DNA of 38,619 nt, taken from positions 1 to 38,619 of the forward strand of contig JADYXQ010000228.1 of NCBI GenBank assembly GCA_021772135.1. The letters run 5' to 3'. This DNA is from Candidatus Obscuribacter sp. (GTDB lineage Bacteria > Cyanobacteriota > Vampirovibrionia > Obscuribacterales > Obscuribacteraceae). The translations under genes were made by a program, and so were the position numbers. Below the pieces are notes generated by a model. That model had not been told where the DNA came from. It worked only from the letters and a program-made list of their open reading frames with translations, and did not search any database. Positions 1-7,385 of the stretch are shown piece by piece (the stretch's first letter is position 1; each line of letters begins with the position of its first letter).

Positions 1-1
1 A

Positions 2-643
2 GCATTGCAGGCCGGAGCGGCTGAAGATCCAAAATTGCGGGTGCAATTTCTCGGGTCGCTGGAGCGGCTCGTGGACAGGCAGACAAGTTTGATTCAAGAT
101 TTGCTCGACATTTCCAAGCTCGACAGCGGTGGCGAAACCGGCTGGCAGGAAGATGTGAACATGGCTCAGCTGGTGAGCGATTCGGTGGACCAGATCAGGC
201 CGCAAGCGGATAAAAAAGAACTGGCGGTCTCAACTCAATTTGAAGCCACCGCTGCTCAAGATCTTGTGGTTGCCGGCAATACCAGCCAGCTCCAACGGGC
301 ACTCATCAATATTCTTACTAATGCGGTGAAGTACACTCCGGCCGGTGGCGCCATTACAATTATGGTGCGCGCTTCAGGCAGTGAGCGTTTGGAAATTCGC
401 ATCCAAGACACCGGCAGTGGTATCGATGCATCCGACCTGCCTCATATTTTCGATCGCTTCTATCGAGCCGATAAGGCTCGCACACGTGAGACCGGCGGCA
501 CCGGTTTGGGCCTAGCTATCGTGCGGGAAATTGTGGCTCGGCATCATGGCACAGTAGAAGTTGAGTCGGCAGTGGGTCGCGGGTCGACTTTTGTTATTTT
601 GCTGCCCCTGCGTCAAAAAGGAGGCGAAAGTGGTGCCATCTGA
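2..643 (+). CDS. Sensor histidine kinase, 3' part (5' end outside window)
   Basis: This is the C-terminal part of a two-component sensor kinase, which autophosphorylates a histidine and passes the phosphate to a response regulator. The reading frame is open from base 2, so the sensor region and the phospho-accepting His lie upstream of the window. What remains is the second helix of the dimerisation domain (LIQDLLDISKLDSG) and a complete HATPase_c domain: N box NILTNAVKYTP, G1 box DTGSGI followed by the F box IFDRFYR, and G2 box GGTGLGLAIV. The C-terminus ends shortly after the last ATPase strand, so no receiver domain is attached. The next gene starts inside its 3' end, suggesting co-transcription. 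Family assignment is secure; the stimulus is unknown. Confidence 0.93.
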   Translation, partial: ALQAGAAEDPKLRVQFLGSLERLVDRQTSLIQDLLDISKLDSGGETGWQEDVNMAQLVSDSVDQIRPQADKKELAVSTQFEATAAQDLVVAGNTSQLQRALINILTNAVKYTPAGGAITIMVRASGSERLEIRIQDTGSGIDASDLPHIFDRFYRADKARTRETGGTGLGLAIVREIVARHHGTVEVESAVGRGSTFVILLPLRQKGGESGAI

Positions 644-905
644 AGACGAAAGCGGCGGCAAAAAAGCCTTGAGTGCCCGGGATCTGGTGGCTGGCATTCG
701 TTCGCTGGCTCGCAAGAAAAAAGCAGCTCCGACCGAGCCCGAAGAGCAAGTGGTCTGCTGCAAGGGTCTGGTGCACATAGCTTATCGCGGAGTGGCCGAC
801 GATCGCATGTACATCAGCTATTCGCGCCAGTGGAATGAGATTCGTTTCTTTCGCCCTAACGGTCTGAGAGTTTTCTGCGCAGATTGCAGGCACCGGGTTT
901 TATAA
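630..905 (+). CDS. Small Cys-containing protein of unknown function
   Basis: This 91-residue protein has no recognisable family. I chose the GTG at 630 because an AAGGAGG ribosome binding site (618-624) lies 5 nt upstream; longer in-frame starts would run deep inside the kinase gene. It overlaps the kinase 3' end by 14 nt, so the two are probably translated together. The N-terminal 40 residues are charged and Lys/Ala-rich. The C-terminal half is compact and contains a Cys-Cys pair (VCCKGL) and a CADC motif near the end, which together could bind a metal. Aromatic residues (MYISYSRQWNEIRFF) suggest a small folded domain. A role linked to the kinase is possible from position only. Confidence 0.7.
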   Translation: MVPSEDESGGKKALSARDLVAGIRSLARKKKAAPTEPEEQVVCCKGLVHIAYRGVADDRMYISYSRQWNEIRFFRPNGLRVFCADCRHRVL

Positions 906-943
906 GTAGCGCCTCTAATACTGAGAGAAACAGGTAACCATAA

Positions 944-1387
944 GTGGAAAGAATGGGAGAAAAGGAAAGAGCCGCAGTCGATTGGATTAAGGTTCTCAAT
1001 GAGCGCAGTAAAGGCACTTTTCCCGGGCTGATTGGCCTCGAGATTCTTTCGGTAGATGGGCCTGTGCTAACCGCTCGCATGCTAGTTCGCCAGGAGCTCA
1101 TGGCGCCCAATGGTTTCCTTCATGCTGCCAGCGTCATTGCCCTGGCTGATACCGCATGTGGTTACGGCACAGTGGCTAATTTACCTCTTGGTGCAGAGAT
1201 GTTTACCACGATAGAACTAAAAAGCAATTTTCTCGGCACAGCTAAAAGCGGCTATGTCGCTTGCGAAGCCAGGCTTGCTCACGGCGGCCGTATGACCCAA
1301 GTTTGGGACGCAGTTGTGACAAATGAAGCCGGCAAAACCATTGCTCTTTTCCGTTGCACTCAGATGATTTTGTATCCTAAAGCCTGA
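944..1387 (+). CDS. PaaI-like hotdog-fold thioesterase
   Basis: A 147-residue single-domain protein of the PaaI/hotdog thioesterase type, expected to hydrolyse acyl- or aryl-CoA thioesters in the cytoplasm. The central helix region NGFLHAASVIALADTACGYG matches the family's active-site segment, where the usual HGG-type motif is here FLHAA. It is followed by typical strands (TTIELKSNFLGTA, then EARLAHGGRMTQVWDA). The length fits the family (about 130-150 residues). The GTG at 944 is preceded by AGGTAA; an in-frame ATG at 953 is an alternative. The gene follows the small Cys protein by 38 nt and may share its transcript. The substrate cannot be inferred. Confidence 0.82.
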   Translation: MERMGEKERAAVDWIKVLNERSKGTFPGLIGLEILSVDGPVLTARMLVRQELMAPNGFLHAASVIALADTACGYGTVANLPLGAEMFTTIELKSNFLGTAKSGYVACEARLAHGGRMTQVWDAVVTNEAGKTIALFRCTQMILYPKA

Positions 1388-1396
1388 TTATCATTA

Positions 1397-2322
1397 CTAG
1401 TATTTGGCCCCAACCATATTGTCATAACGCTCGGCGTCTGATTTGGGAGCGAGGGCACTGGCACTGCTAAGTTCGCCATTGATGCTGGTTTCGGCAGCCA
1501 TGAAAGATCCGGCACCTTTGAGGAAATCGGCAGGAAAGTTGAGTTTGGGTTCCGTCACTTTTTCCAGTTTGGCAATTTGATCAGGAGACAGTTTTAAATC
1601 GAGGGCGCCAAGATTGTCTTCCAGCTGCGTTAATTTGCGCGCTCCGATAATAGACGACACCACGCCGGCTTTGCTCTGCAGCCACGACAGGGCAACTTGC
1701 GCAGGGCTGGCGCTAACTTCTTTGGCCACGGCTATCAATACGTCGATGACATCGTAAGTTTTGTCTTTAGCCAGATGACCGGTCACCCAGTCACCTCTGT
1801 CTGTTTCAATCTTGTGGCGATTTTCTCTGGTGTATTTGCCGCTGAGAATGCCGTATTTAAGCGGTGACCATGGGGTCACCCCCAGACCCATTTCCATTGC
1901 CATAGGAATGAGCTCGCCTTCTACGGTGCGTTCGAGCAACGAGTATTCAATTTGCAAAGCAACAAGTGGAGCCCAGCTGCGCAGTTTGGCCATGGTTTGC
2001 GCCTGGGCGCATTTCCAGGCCGGTGTGTCGGAAAATCCGATGTAGCGCACCTTTCCCTGACGCACGAGATCGTCCAGGGTCTGCATTGTTTCTTCGATAG
2101 GTTGATGTAATTGCCCAGAATTACTTCTGGGTGACCTTTGGTGTAAACATTTGCGGTGTCAATAAAATTGCCGCCCCGGTCAAAGAAGTGGTCGAGAATT
2201 TGATGCGATTCGCTTTCAGATGAGCCAAAGCCCCAGTCGAGACCAAAGGTCATCGCTCCCAGGCAAAATGGGCTGACACGCAGGCCTGAGTTTCCCAAAG
2301 TCTTGTACTGTTCAAGCGACAT
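1397..2322 (-). pseudogene. Aldo/keto reductase, disrupted by internal deletion with frameshift
   Basis: Two minus-strand reading frames together give an NADPH-dependent aldo/keto reductase. The N-terminal part starts at 2322 (ATG, with GGGAG upstream) and shows LGNSGLRVSPFCLGAMTFG and DTANVY, which carries the catalytic Asp and Tyr. After GNYIN at about 2101 it runs out of frame. The C-terminal part continues in another frame from PIEETMQTLDDLV through GKVRYIGFSDTPAWK to TPWSPLKYGILSGKY and the cofactor-binding IIGARKLTQLEDNLGAL. Comparison with the usual order in this family shows that about 60 residues are missing at the junction, including the strands that normally hold the catalytic Lys and His. 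The junction is therefore a deletion plus frameshift rather than a single-base error, and the gene should be inactive. Confidence 0.85.
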
Positions 2323-2472
2323 AAATTACTCCCGCGGCGGTAAAAGCAAAGGATTAATACGTGATAATTAAGCTCTTGTGTAGCAGTGGGACTGAGTTTT
2401 TGGCATTTTCTCAACTTGCTTGTCGGTTGCTTTACAAGTAAGATAACCTCATGTTGCAAGTCTCGTGAATGG

Positions 2473-2506
2473 TTAAATCTGGTTCTGCCGGTAGAACCAG
2501 ATTTAA
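2473..2506. repeat. 14-bp perfect inverted repeat (hairpin)
   Basis: The arms TTAAATCTGGTTCT (2473-2486) and AGAACCAGATTTAA (2493-2506) are exactly complementary around a 6-base centre GCCGGT, which can extend the pairing by a G-U and a C-G pair. No T-run follows on either strand, so this does not look like an intrinsic terminator. It lies in the 222-bp gap between the start of the broken reductase (minus) and a small ORF (plus), and may be an operator or an RNA structure in a leader. Confidence 0.8.
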
Positions 2507-2544
2507 CAGATTTGAGGTCAGGAAGCTCTTGAGGAAACACAGTT

Positions 2545-2703
2545 GTGCACGGCAATCAATGGTATATCCGCCCCGATGGCACTGTTTTTGTTGATTTGCA
2601 GCAGGGCGAGAAAGATGCAATTCAGGCAGAGGCCGATGAGCGCTGTAACCAAATAATGACTATCGCCGAACGCCGTAGTGAGCATTTGCGCCCCAAGCAC
2701 TGA
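2545..2703 (+). CDS. Small hypothetical protein, 52 aa
   Basis: A short ORF starting at GTG 2545 with GAGGAAA (2531-2537) upstream and ending in TGA at 2701. The predicted protein starts VHGNQWYIRPDGTVFVD, a beta-hairpin-like opening, and continues as a charged helix (GEKDAIQAEADERCNQ, then TIAERRSEHLRPKH). The composition is that of a soluble, folded, non-random protein and the frame has no rare-looking stretches. I do not recognise the family. The perfect inverted repeat at 2473-2506 lies just upstream. The spacing of the ribosome binding site (7-10 nt) is acceptable but not decisive, so this is a plausible rather than certain gene. Confidence 0.5.
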   Translation: MHGNQWYIRPDGTVFVDLQQGEKDAIQAEADERCNQIMTIAERRSEHLRPKH

Positions 2704-2846
2704 TTCCAAGCGCGTTCTTAATCTTTTATTCCGCCCGATCTAATGCAGGGCCAATATCTGTCGTGCTAACCTCGGCCCCATAGGACGTTCGGCTGTGGTT
2801 CCGATTGGCGCCATATTTGCACACTGATTTTAAGGAGAATGCGAGA

Positions 2847-3371
2847 ATGGAAACGCTAGTAGTAATCGGCTACGACGATATGTATAAAGCTCAAGAAATG
2901 AGAGTAAAACTGGCTCGTCTGGAAAAAGAATATCTGGTAGATCTGGAAGACGCTGTAGTTGTTGTGCGCGATTTGAAGGGCAAAGTTAAATTGCACCAGA
3001 TCGTCAACACCACCGCTGCTGGTGCCCTCGAAGGTGGGTTCTGGGGTACATTGATTGGCTGTCTGTTCCTCGTGCCTATGTTCGGGATGGCCGTGGGAGC
3101 CGCTGCAGGTATGGCAACGGGAGCCCTGGAAGATATTGGTGTCAACGACCAATTTATGAAAGATCTGGGCGCACAGATTCAACCAGGCACATCAGCTTTG
3201 TGTGTATTGATTCGTCAAATGACTACAGACAAAGTGCTCGAAGATTTGCAAGGCACTGGTGGCACAATTTTGAAAACAAACTTGTCTAAGAACGACGAAA
3301 CCAAGCTGCAAGAAGCCTTAAGCGCTCACCGCGCCGAAGCTGCCAAAGCAGCGACTTCAGTATCGGTCTAA
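2847..3371 (+). CDS. DUF1269-type glycine-zipper membrane-associated protein
   Basis: A 174-residue protein. The ATG at 2847 has an AAGGAGA site (2832-2838) 8 nt upstream, so the longer TTG start at 2805 is unlikely. The N-terminus (TLVVIGYDDMYKAQEMRVKL), then LVDLEDAVVVVRD and KVKLHQ, is the pattern of the DUF1269 family. A central hydrophobic Gly/Ala-rich segment (GALEGGFWGTLIGCLFLVP, then GMAVGAAAGMATGALEDIG) is a glycine zipper that could insert in or lie on a membrane. It is followed by an FMKDLGAQIQPGTSALCVL stretch and an Ala/Lys-rich tail. Members are often stress-associated, but no activity is established. A strong terminator at 3391-3428 closes the unit, so it is monocistronic. Confidence 0.85.
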   Translation: METLVVIGYDDMYKAQEMRVKLARLEKEYLVDLEDAVVVVRDLKGKVKLHQIVNTTAAGALEGGFWGTLIGCLFLVPMFGMAVGAAAGMATGALEDIGVNDQFMKDLGAQIQPGTSALCVLIRQMTTDKVLEDLQGTGGTILKTNLSKNDETKLQEALSAHRAEAAKAATSVSV

Positions 3372-3390
3372 TAATCTAGTTGTCTGAATT

Positions 3391-3428
3391 AAAAGCAGCG
3401 GAGGATTTTCCATCCGCTGCTTTTCTAT
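3391..3428 (+). terminator. Rho-independent terminator after the DUF1269 gene
   Basis: A perfect 12-bp stem, AAAAGCAGCGGA (3391-3402) and TCCGCTGCTTTT (3413-3424), closes a 10-base loop and runs into TTTTCTATTT. It lies 20 nt after the stop codon of the DUF1269 gene. The A-run on the left side means it could also work for transcripts arriving from the minus strand. Confidence 0.92.
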
Positions 3429-3432
3429 TTCA

Positions 3433-3582
3433 TCAAGTGACTTTATTGCGCGCATTTTTTACCATAAGTTTTTTTGCCTCGGCAACACCTGATACTGTGG
3501 CGATGGCCTGATCAATAACTTCTTTGATATTTTCAGGATTAATATCGAGAACGAGCTGATCGTTTTCGTATTGCTCAACCAT
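3433..3582 (-). CDS. Small hypothetical protein, 49 aa
   Basis: A minus-strand ORF from ATG 3582 to TGA at 3433-3435. The translation MVEQYENDQLVLDINPENI is followed by KEVIDQAIATVSGVAEAKKL and a basic tail MVKNARNKVT, so it reads as a short acidic strand then one amphipathic helix. This is protein-like, but I do not recognise a family. There is no clear ribosome binding site; an in-frame TTG directly upstream is an alternative start. Direct repeats and a small hairpin sit just upstream (3600-3644). It lies downstream of the helicase in the same direction, 84 nt from that stop, and ends against the DUF1269 terminator. Confidence 0.42.
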   Translation of the reverse strand: MVEQYENDQLVLDINPENIKEVIDQAIATVSGVAEAKKLMVKNARNKVT

Positions 3583-3599
3583 CAAAAGGAGCTGTTTGG

Positions 3600-3644
3600 T
3601 AACGCAATTAGAATGCGTTAGCCCACGTCAAGACGGCGTCAAGA
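3600..3644 (-). promoter_or_regulatory. Hairpin plus two 8-bp direct repeats, possible promoter/operator of the 49-aa ORF
   Basis: TAACGCA (3600-3606) and TGCGTTA (3614-3620) form a 7-bp stem with a 7-base loop. Beside it CGTCAAGA occurs twice (3626-3633 and 3637-3644), 11 bp apart, about one helical turn. On the minus strand each repeat contains TTGACG, similar to a -35 box, although no good -10 at the right distance is visible. The site lies between the helicase stop and the small ORF start. Confidence 0.35.
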
Positions 3645-3666
3645 TTTTTATAAAGCTATAGGTTGT

Positions 3667-6321
3667 CTAAAGAGCGAGACCGCGTCTGACTTCTGCCGCC
3701 AGCGCATCACTCTTGCAGCGGCGCATATGCTCAAGCGAACTGCCCTGACCGAGAATATTGAGACCGCCTTCCCAGCAAATTCGCTCATCTATTAATGCTA
3801 TTTTTTGCTGCAGATTGCTGCGTTCCTTGACGGTAATACCAATATTCTTCAGGTGAGCGATGGCCGAAGCTGCTTCACGCGCCTCATGCTCTTGCTGTAA
3901 CTCGGCGGCTGGCCTGGTGTAAACCATTACAGTGAGACCTTGGGCTACCATGGCTTTTAATTGCTCCGAGAAATACTGACAGCGGTTGAGAGTAAGTCCG
4001 GGGCTGACAAAAAGAACCGAATGCTGGGCGGCTAATAAGTCCTGGCCAAAGGCCTTCCAGAAGTCGTTTGCAGCGGCAATTTCAGTATTTCTCGTATTTC
4101 TGGCAGCAAAGCAATCATCGACTTTTTTGCAGTCTATTTTTACTGCACCAGCCGATGCCAGTTGGGCTAAGAACTTCATGAAAGTGGTGCCTTTTTGCGT
4201 CTCAGCGAAATATTTTAAATTGACGATAATAATAAAAGCGGCCTGGGCTCTAAATAAAGACATATTTAGTAACTGGGGCACGGTTGAATTTTTCTGGTCG
4301 TAGTTTTTGCCCTGACGACTTAAATCGTCATCAAGCCACGATCTTTTGCTGCCTTTGCCGTCCACACAGTCAAGTATCATCACTGTAGGTTGAACAGCGG
4401 GAAAACCTTTCATCGTTCCGCTTAGCGCTCGATTGCCTTCGCTTGCCAGTGTTTTTCCCAAGATTTCGGCCTGATGGCTGTAGGGTGTGGTCAGGCCCAC
4501 AGTAATCTGCGCATGTTCGTTTAGTAGACGTCTGCATAAATTAATTGCCAGGCCAGCCGAATAAATATTGCTGCGACTGCCGCTCGCCGCATTTATGCAC
4601 CAGGGATCTACTGCCGAAGTATCAACGATGACGAGGCGTGCAGCTGCGAAGACCGAGTCGTTGAGGCCGATTTGGTAAGTGGTTTCGTCACTTTTGAGTA
4701 AGCCGCCGTAATATAAAGCACTGGCTGCCTGGGCAATTTCTGGTGCGATTCGATATTGCGTATCGAGCAGCGAGATAATTTTGTTGCTGCCGGCACCGGC
4801 CAGAGTGTTGACGTTTAAATGATCAAAAATATTTTGGCTGTGCCCGGCCGGCAATTGATTGAAATCGCCCACCAGGGTGACGCCGATGGTTGCTCTCGAT
4901 AAAGCCCAGTACAGGTGCGGCAGGGGCACCGTAGCGGCCTCGTCAAGCACCACTATGTCGAAAGTCTCATCTGTAAGTAGATGACTTAGGACAAGTTCAT
5001 TTAAAGTGGTGCCGATTACCTGAGCAGCGCTGACGGTTTTTTGTGCCGCTGCTGCAATCTCTATGTCAAGAGCCGTCAAATTTTGATCGAATTGCTCTAA
5101 CTTTCTATTTGCCACATCAATATATTGGCCCACATCACCAGGGGTGAGGCCGGTTTCATCCATCAATCTTGCTAATTCAAAATTTGCTTGCCCGAGCTCT
5201 TGCATCTGGGCGGCATTTTGCGCTGCCAGGTTTTGCACATTGCTGGTTATTTCTTGCAGATGTCTGTTCAGAGTGGAGATACGCTGAGTCAAATCGTGAA
5301 TGTGTGTGGCGCGCACGTGTGGATCAAGGTACTGATGCGCCGCCTTTAGCCGCACTTCAGTCTCGCCTATTTCAACGCTTAACTGCCGGTAGCGCTCTTG
5401 CTGCGATAGAAGTTTTTCAGGACGTTGAGTTTCGCGCTCTAGATTTTTTACCAGTTCGCCTGTGCTCGCTAAATTCTGGCAGCGATGGAGATTATCTTGC
5501 AGCGGCTTAAGCCTTGCTGCCACTTCTTCTCGCTGCTTCACAAGCTGGGCGTTGACTGCTGCTGCTGCGCCATCCAGTTCAAGCAGCGGATATTGCTTAA
5601 ATAAGCCTGTATCGCCCTGTCCCAGGCGAATGATTTTGCCCTCTCCGTAAACGCTCTTTGCCAGCGGCTTTACTAAAGAAGTCAGGGCCGAATTAAGAGC
5701 GCCATTTGTGCGGCAGACCAGTAGTACCCGCCTGCCGGCATTAACGTGTGCTTCCACAAGCCTGGCTATGGTACTGGTTTTACCTGAGCCAGGTGGGCCG
5801 CAAATTATTGCCAGTGAATTAGAAAAAGAATTAGCAATTGCTTGCCCTTGAGAAAAATCAGGCGCGTCTTTTGCTTCGTATGAAAATTTTGCTTTGCTTC
5901 CTACTGCGCCAAAGGGCCTGGCTGCGCCGTTAAACACTTCTTCAGCTAATTTGAAATCTTGCCCAGTTTTTTTTGCCGCGCGCAGTTTTTCTTGCAGCCG
6001 GTGCAAATTGAGCCAGCCATTGACTGTTAGTTTTGCTGCTGGAATTACTTCGCCAAATATCTGCGGCAGCGCGACGATTATCTTCAAGCCTTGAGCATTG
6101 AGAAAAATGCAGTCGAAATTCTGGCCGGCGATTTCGATATTGGCTGTAGCATTTTCTTCAGGCTCCTCAAGCAGATTCGAGGCTGAAAAACTGTAGAGAT
6201 ATTGACGACCCTGCTGCCCCAATAAAAGACCGGCAGACAAATCAATGGCTACCGTACTTTTTTTGAGCGCGTCGATCTCACTTTGCAAAAGGGCAACGAA
6301 ATCGCTTATGCGGTCAGGCAT
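3667..6321 (-). CDS. SF1 (UPF1/COG1112-like) helicase fused to degenerate PLD-like domain; Mokosh type II-like
   Basis: An 884-residue protein. Residues 1-150 are a beta-rich N-terminal region. Helicase motifs follow: Walker A GPPGSGKT (175-182), a coiled-coil-like insertion (about 255-425), motif II DEAA (460-463), motif III VGDFNQLPA (484-492), an Arg motif QYRIAPE (522-528) and motif VI-like NMSLFRAQ (686-693). The C-terminus (about 750-884) looks like a phospholipase D-type nuclease domain: LLFVSPG-like strand, then QQKIALID and WEGGLNIL, then EHMRR. The HxKx4D signature reads QxKx4D (Q838, K840, D845), so the catalytic His is missing, and the usual GS-N is GG-N. A fused COG1112 helicase and PLD domain is the described architecture of MkoC in type II Mokosh phage defence. 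The gene starts 7 nt after the murQ stop with no good ribosome binding site, suggesting translational coupling. Helicase call is firm; the defence role is inference. Confidence 0.85.
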   Translation of the reverse strand: MPDRISDFVALLQSEIDALKKSTVAIDLSAGLLLGQQGRQYLYSFSASNLLEEPEENATANIEIAGQNFDCIFLNAQGLKIIVALPQIFGEVIPAAKLTVNGWLNLHRLQEKLRAAKKTGQDFKLAEEVFNGAARPFGAVGSKAKFSYEAKDAPDFSQGQAIANSFSNSLAIICGPPGSGKTSTIARLVEAHVNAGRRVLLVCRTNGALNSALTSLVKPLAKSVYGEGKIIRLGQGDTGLFKQYPLLELDGAAAAVNAQLVKQREEVAARLKPLQDNLHRCQNLASTGELVKNLERETQRPEKLLSQQERYRQLSVEIGETEVRLKAAHQYLDPHVRATHIHDLTQRISTLNRHLQEITSNVQNLAAQNAAQMQELGQANFELARLMDETGLTPGDVGQYIDVANRKLEQFDQNLTALDIEIAAAAQKTVSAAQVIGTTLNELVLSHLLTDETFDIVVLDEAATVPLPHLYWALSRATIGVTLVGDFNQLPAGHSQNIFDHLNVNTLAGAGSNKIISLLDTQYRIAPEIAQAASALYYGGLLKSDETTYQIGLNDSVFAAARLVIVDTSAVDPWCINAASGSRSNIYSAGLAINLCRRLLNEHAQITVGLTTPYSHQAEILGKTLASEGNRALSGTMKGFPAVQPTVMILDCVDGKGSKRSWLDDDLSRQGKNYDQKNSTVPQLLNMSLFRAQAAFIIIVNLKYFAETQKGTTFMKFLAQLASAGAVKIDCKKVDDCFAARNTRNTEIAAANDFWKAFGQDLLAAQHSVLFVSPGLTLNRCQYFSEQLKAMVAQGLTVMVYTRPAAELQQEHEAREAASAIAHLKNIGITVKERSNLQQKIALIDERICWEGGLNILGQGSSLEHMRRCKSDALAAEVRRGLAL

Positions 6322-6328
6322 TTAGATT

Positions 6329-7249
6329 CTAAGAATGCTCGACTTCAGCAGCCAGCGCTTGACGCAATGAGCCACCAGATTTGGTGATTAACTCATCGGC
6401 TTGCACCCTTCCCATTTTACGTTTGAGCATCAAGATAGCGGTTTTGGCCTGACCATTAGAAGCCACCAGTGCCCCTTCAGCAATCGGTCTTTGCACATCG
6501 CAAATCAGAGCGATAATCGAAACCGCTCTTTCGCGCAGCTTTTCGTTGGTGGGCTTCAAGTCGACCATCAAGTTTTCGTAAACCTTGCCCAGGCGAACCA
6601 TGGTGCAGGTAGATAGCAAGTTGAGCACCATTTTTTGAGCGGTGCCGGCTTTCATCCGAGTAGATCCGGTCAGTGCTTCAGGCCCCACTACTGGAGCTAT
6701 CACCACATCACAAACTTTATTCAAAGGCGAATCGAAATTGTTGACGATACCAATTGTAGCGGCACCTTCTTTTTTCGCCAGTTCCAGAGCGGCAATTACA
6801 TATGGTGTGCGGCCACTGGCAGTGATGCCGACAACGGCATCGTTAGCGGTAATTTTGACTTCAGTGGCGTCTTTTTCGCCCAGTTCTCGAGAATCTTCAG
6901 CATTTTCAAAAGAAACGAACATTGCTTCTTTGCCGCCGGCGATGCAAGCTTGCACCACATCGCGACCAACGCCAAAAGTAGGATGACATTCGGTGGCGTC
7001 AAGCACACCGAGGCGTCCGCTAGTACCGGCACCAAAATAAATCAGGCGGCCGCCGGCTCTCAGTTTATCGACAATCAAATTGACGGCGGTAGCAATTTCA
7101 CCGTTGACTTTTTCTACTGCCTGAGCGACTAAAAAATCTTCTTTCTGGACACACTTGACCAGTTCGACTGTATCTAAAACGTCGAGATCATTGGTCTGAT
7201 CATTACGTTCTTCAGTCACCATTTTGGTGAACTCTTTGGCGTAACCCAT
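6329..7249 (-). CDS. murQ: N-acetylmuramic acid 6-phosphate etherase
   Basis: MurQ cleaves the D-lactyl ether of MurNAc-6-phosphate to give GlcNAc-6-phosphate and D-lactate, in peptidoglycan recycling in the cytoplasm. The family opening TEERN...LD is at residues 12-23. The SIS sugar-isomerase signature is FGAGTSGRLGVLDATEC, with the catalytic Glu at about residue 87. A second conserved stretch is GPEALTGSTRMKAGTAQK. I placed the start at ATG 7249 because AAGGA lies 8 nt upstream (7258-7262 on the plus strand). This gives 306 residues, near the usual 300. A TTG at 7312 would add 21 residues but has no ribosome binding site. The helicase-PLD gene follows after 7 nt, so the two form an operon. 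Confidence 0.95.
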   Translation of the reverse strand: MGYAKEFTKMVTEERNDQTNDLDVLDTVELVKCVQKEDFLVAQAVEKVNGEIATAVNLIVDKLRAGGRLIYFGAGTSGRLGVLDATECHPTFGVGRDVVQACIAGGKEAMFVSFENAEDSRELGEKDATEVKITANDAVVGITASGRTPYVIAALELAKKEGAATIGIVNNFDSPLNKVCDVVIAPVVGPEALTGSTRMKAGTAQKMVLNLLSTCTMVRLGKVYENLMVDLKPTNEKLRERAVSIIALICDVQRPIAEGALVASNGQAKTAILMLKRKMGRVQADELITKSGGSLRQALAAEVEHS

Positions 7250-7385
7250 CTGGTCCGTCCTTGTTTTGTTAGGATGCTCAGCTTTAGTTTCCAGTGTCTT
7301 GTCCCCGCTCAATTTAAATTTGAGTATTAGATTCTATTATCTTATTCTAGTTTCTTATTGTAGTTTCTTTTTGGCCGTTTGCCCT

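Noticed and set aside
2518-2709. A 63-residue hydrophobic minus-strand frame
   Set aside because: It is the complement of the plus-strand 52-residue ORF, which has the better start signal and more protein-like composition.
2805-2846. TTG 2805 as start of the DUF1269-type gene
   Set aside because: The AAGGAGA site lies correctly for ATG 2847 and the extra 14 residues match nothing in the family.
3667-6321. Housekeeping exonuclease or RecD-like role for the large helicase
   Set aside because: The helicase motifs and coiled-coil insertion fit the UPF1/COG1112 group better, and the C-terminal PLD-like block is not found in RecD.
6635-7132. A 165-residue plus-strand frame opposite murQ
   Set aside because: It is a shadow of the strongly conserved murQ coding strand, with no ribosome binding site and no recognisable motif.
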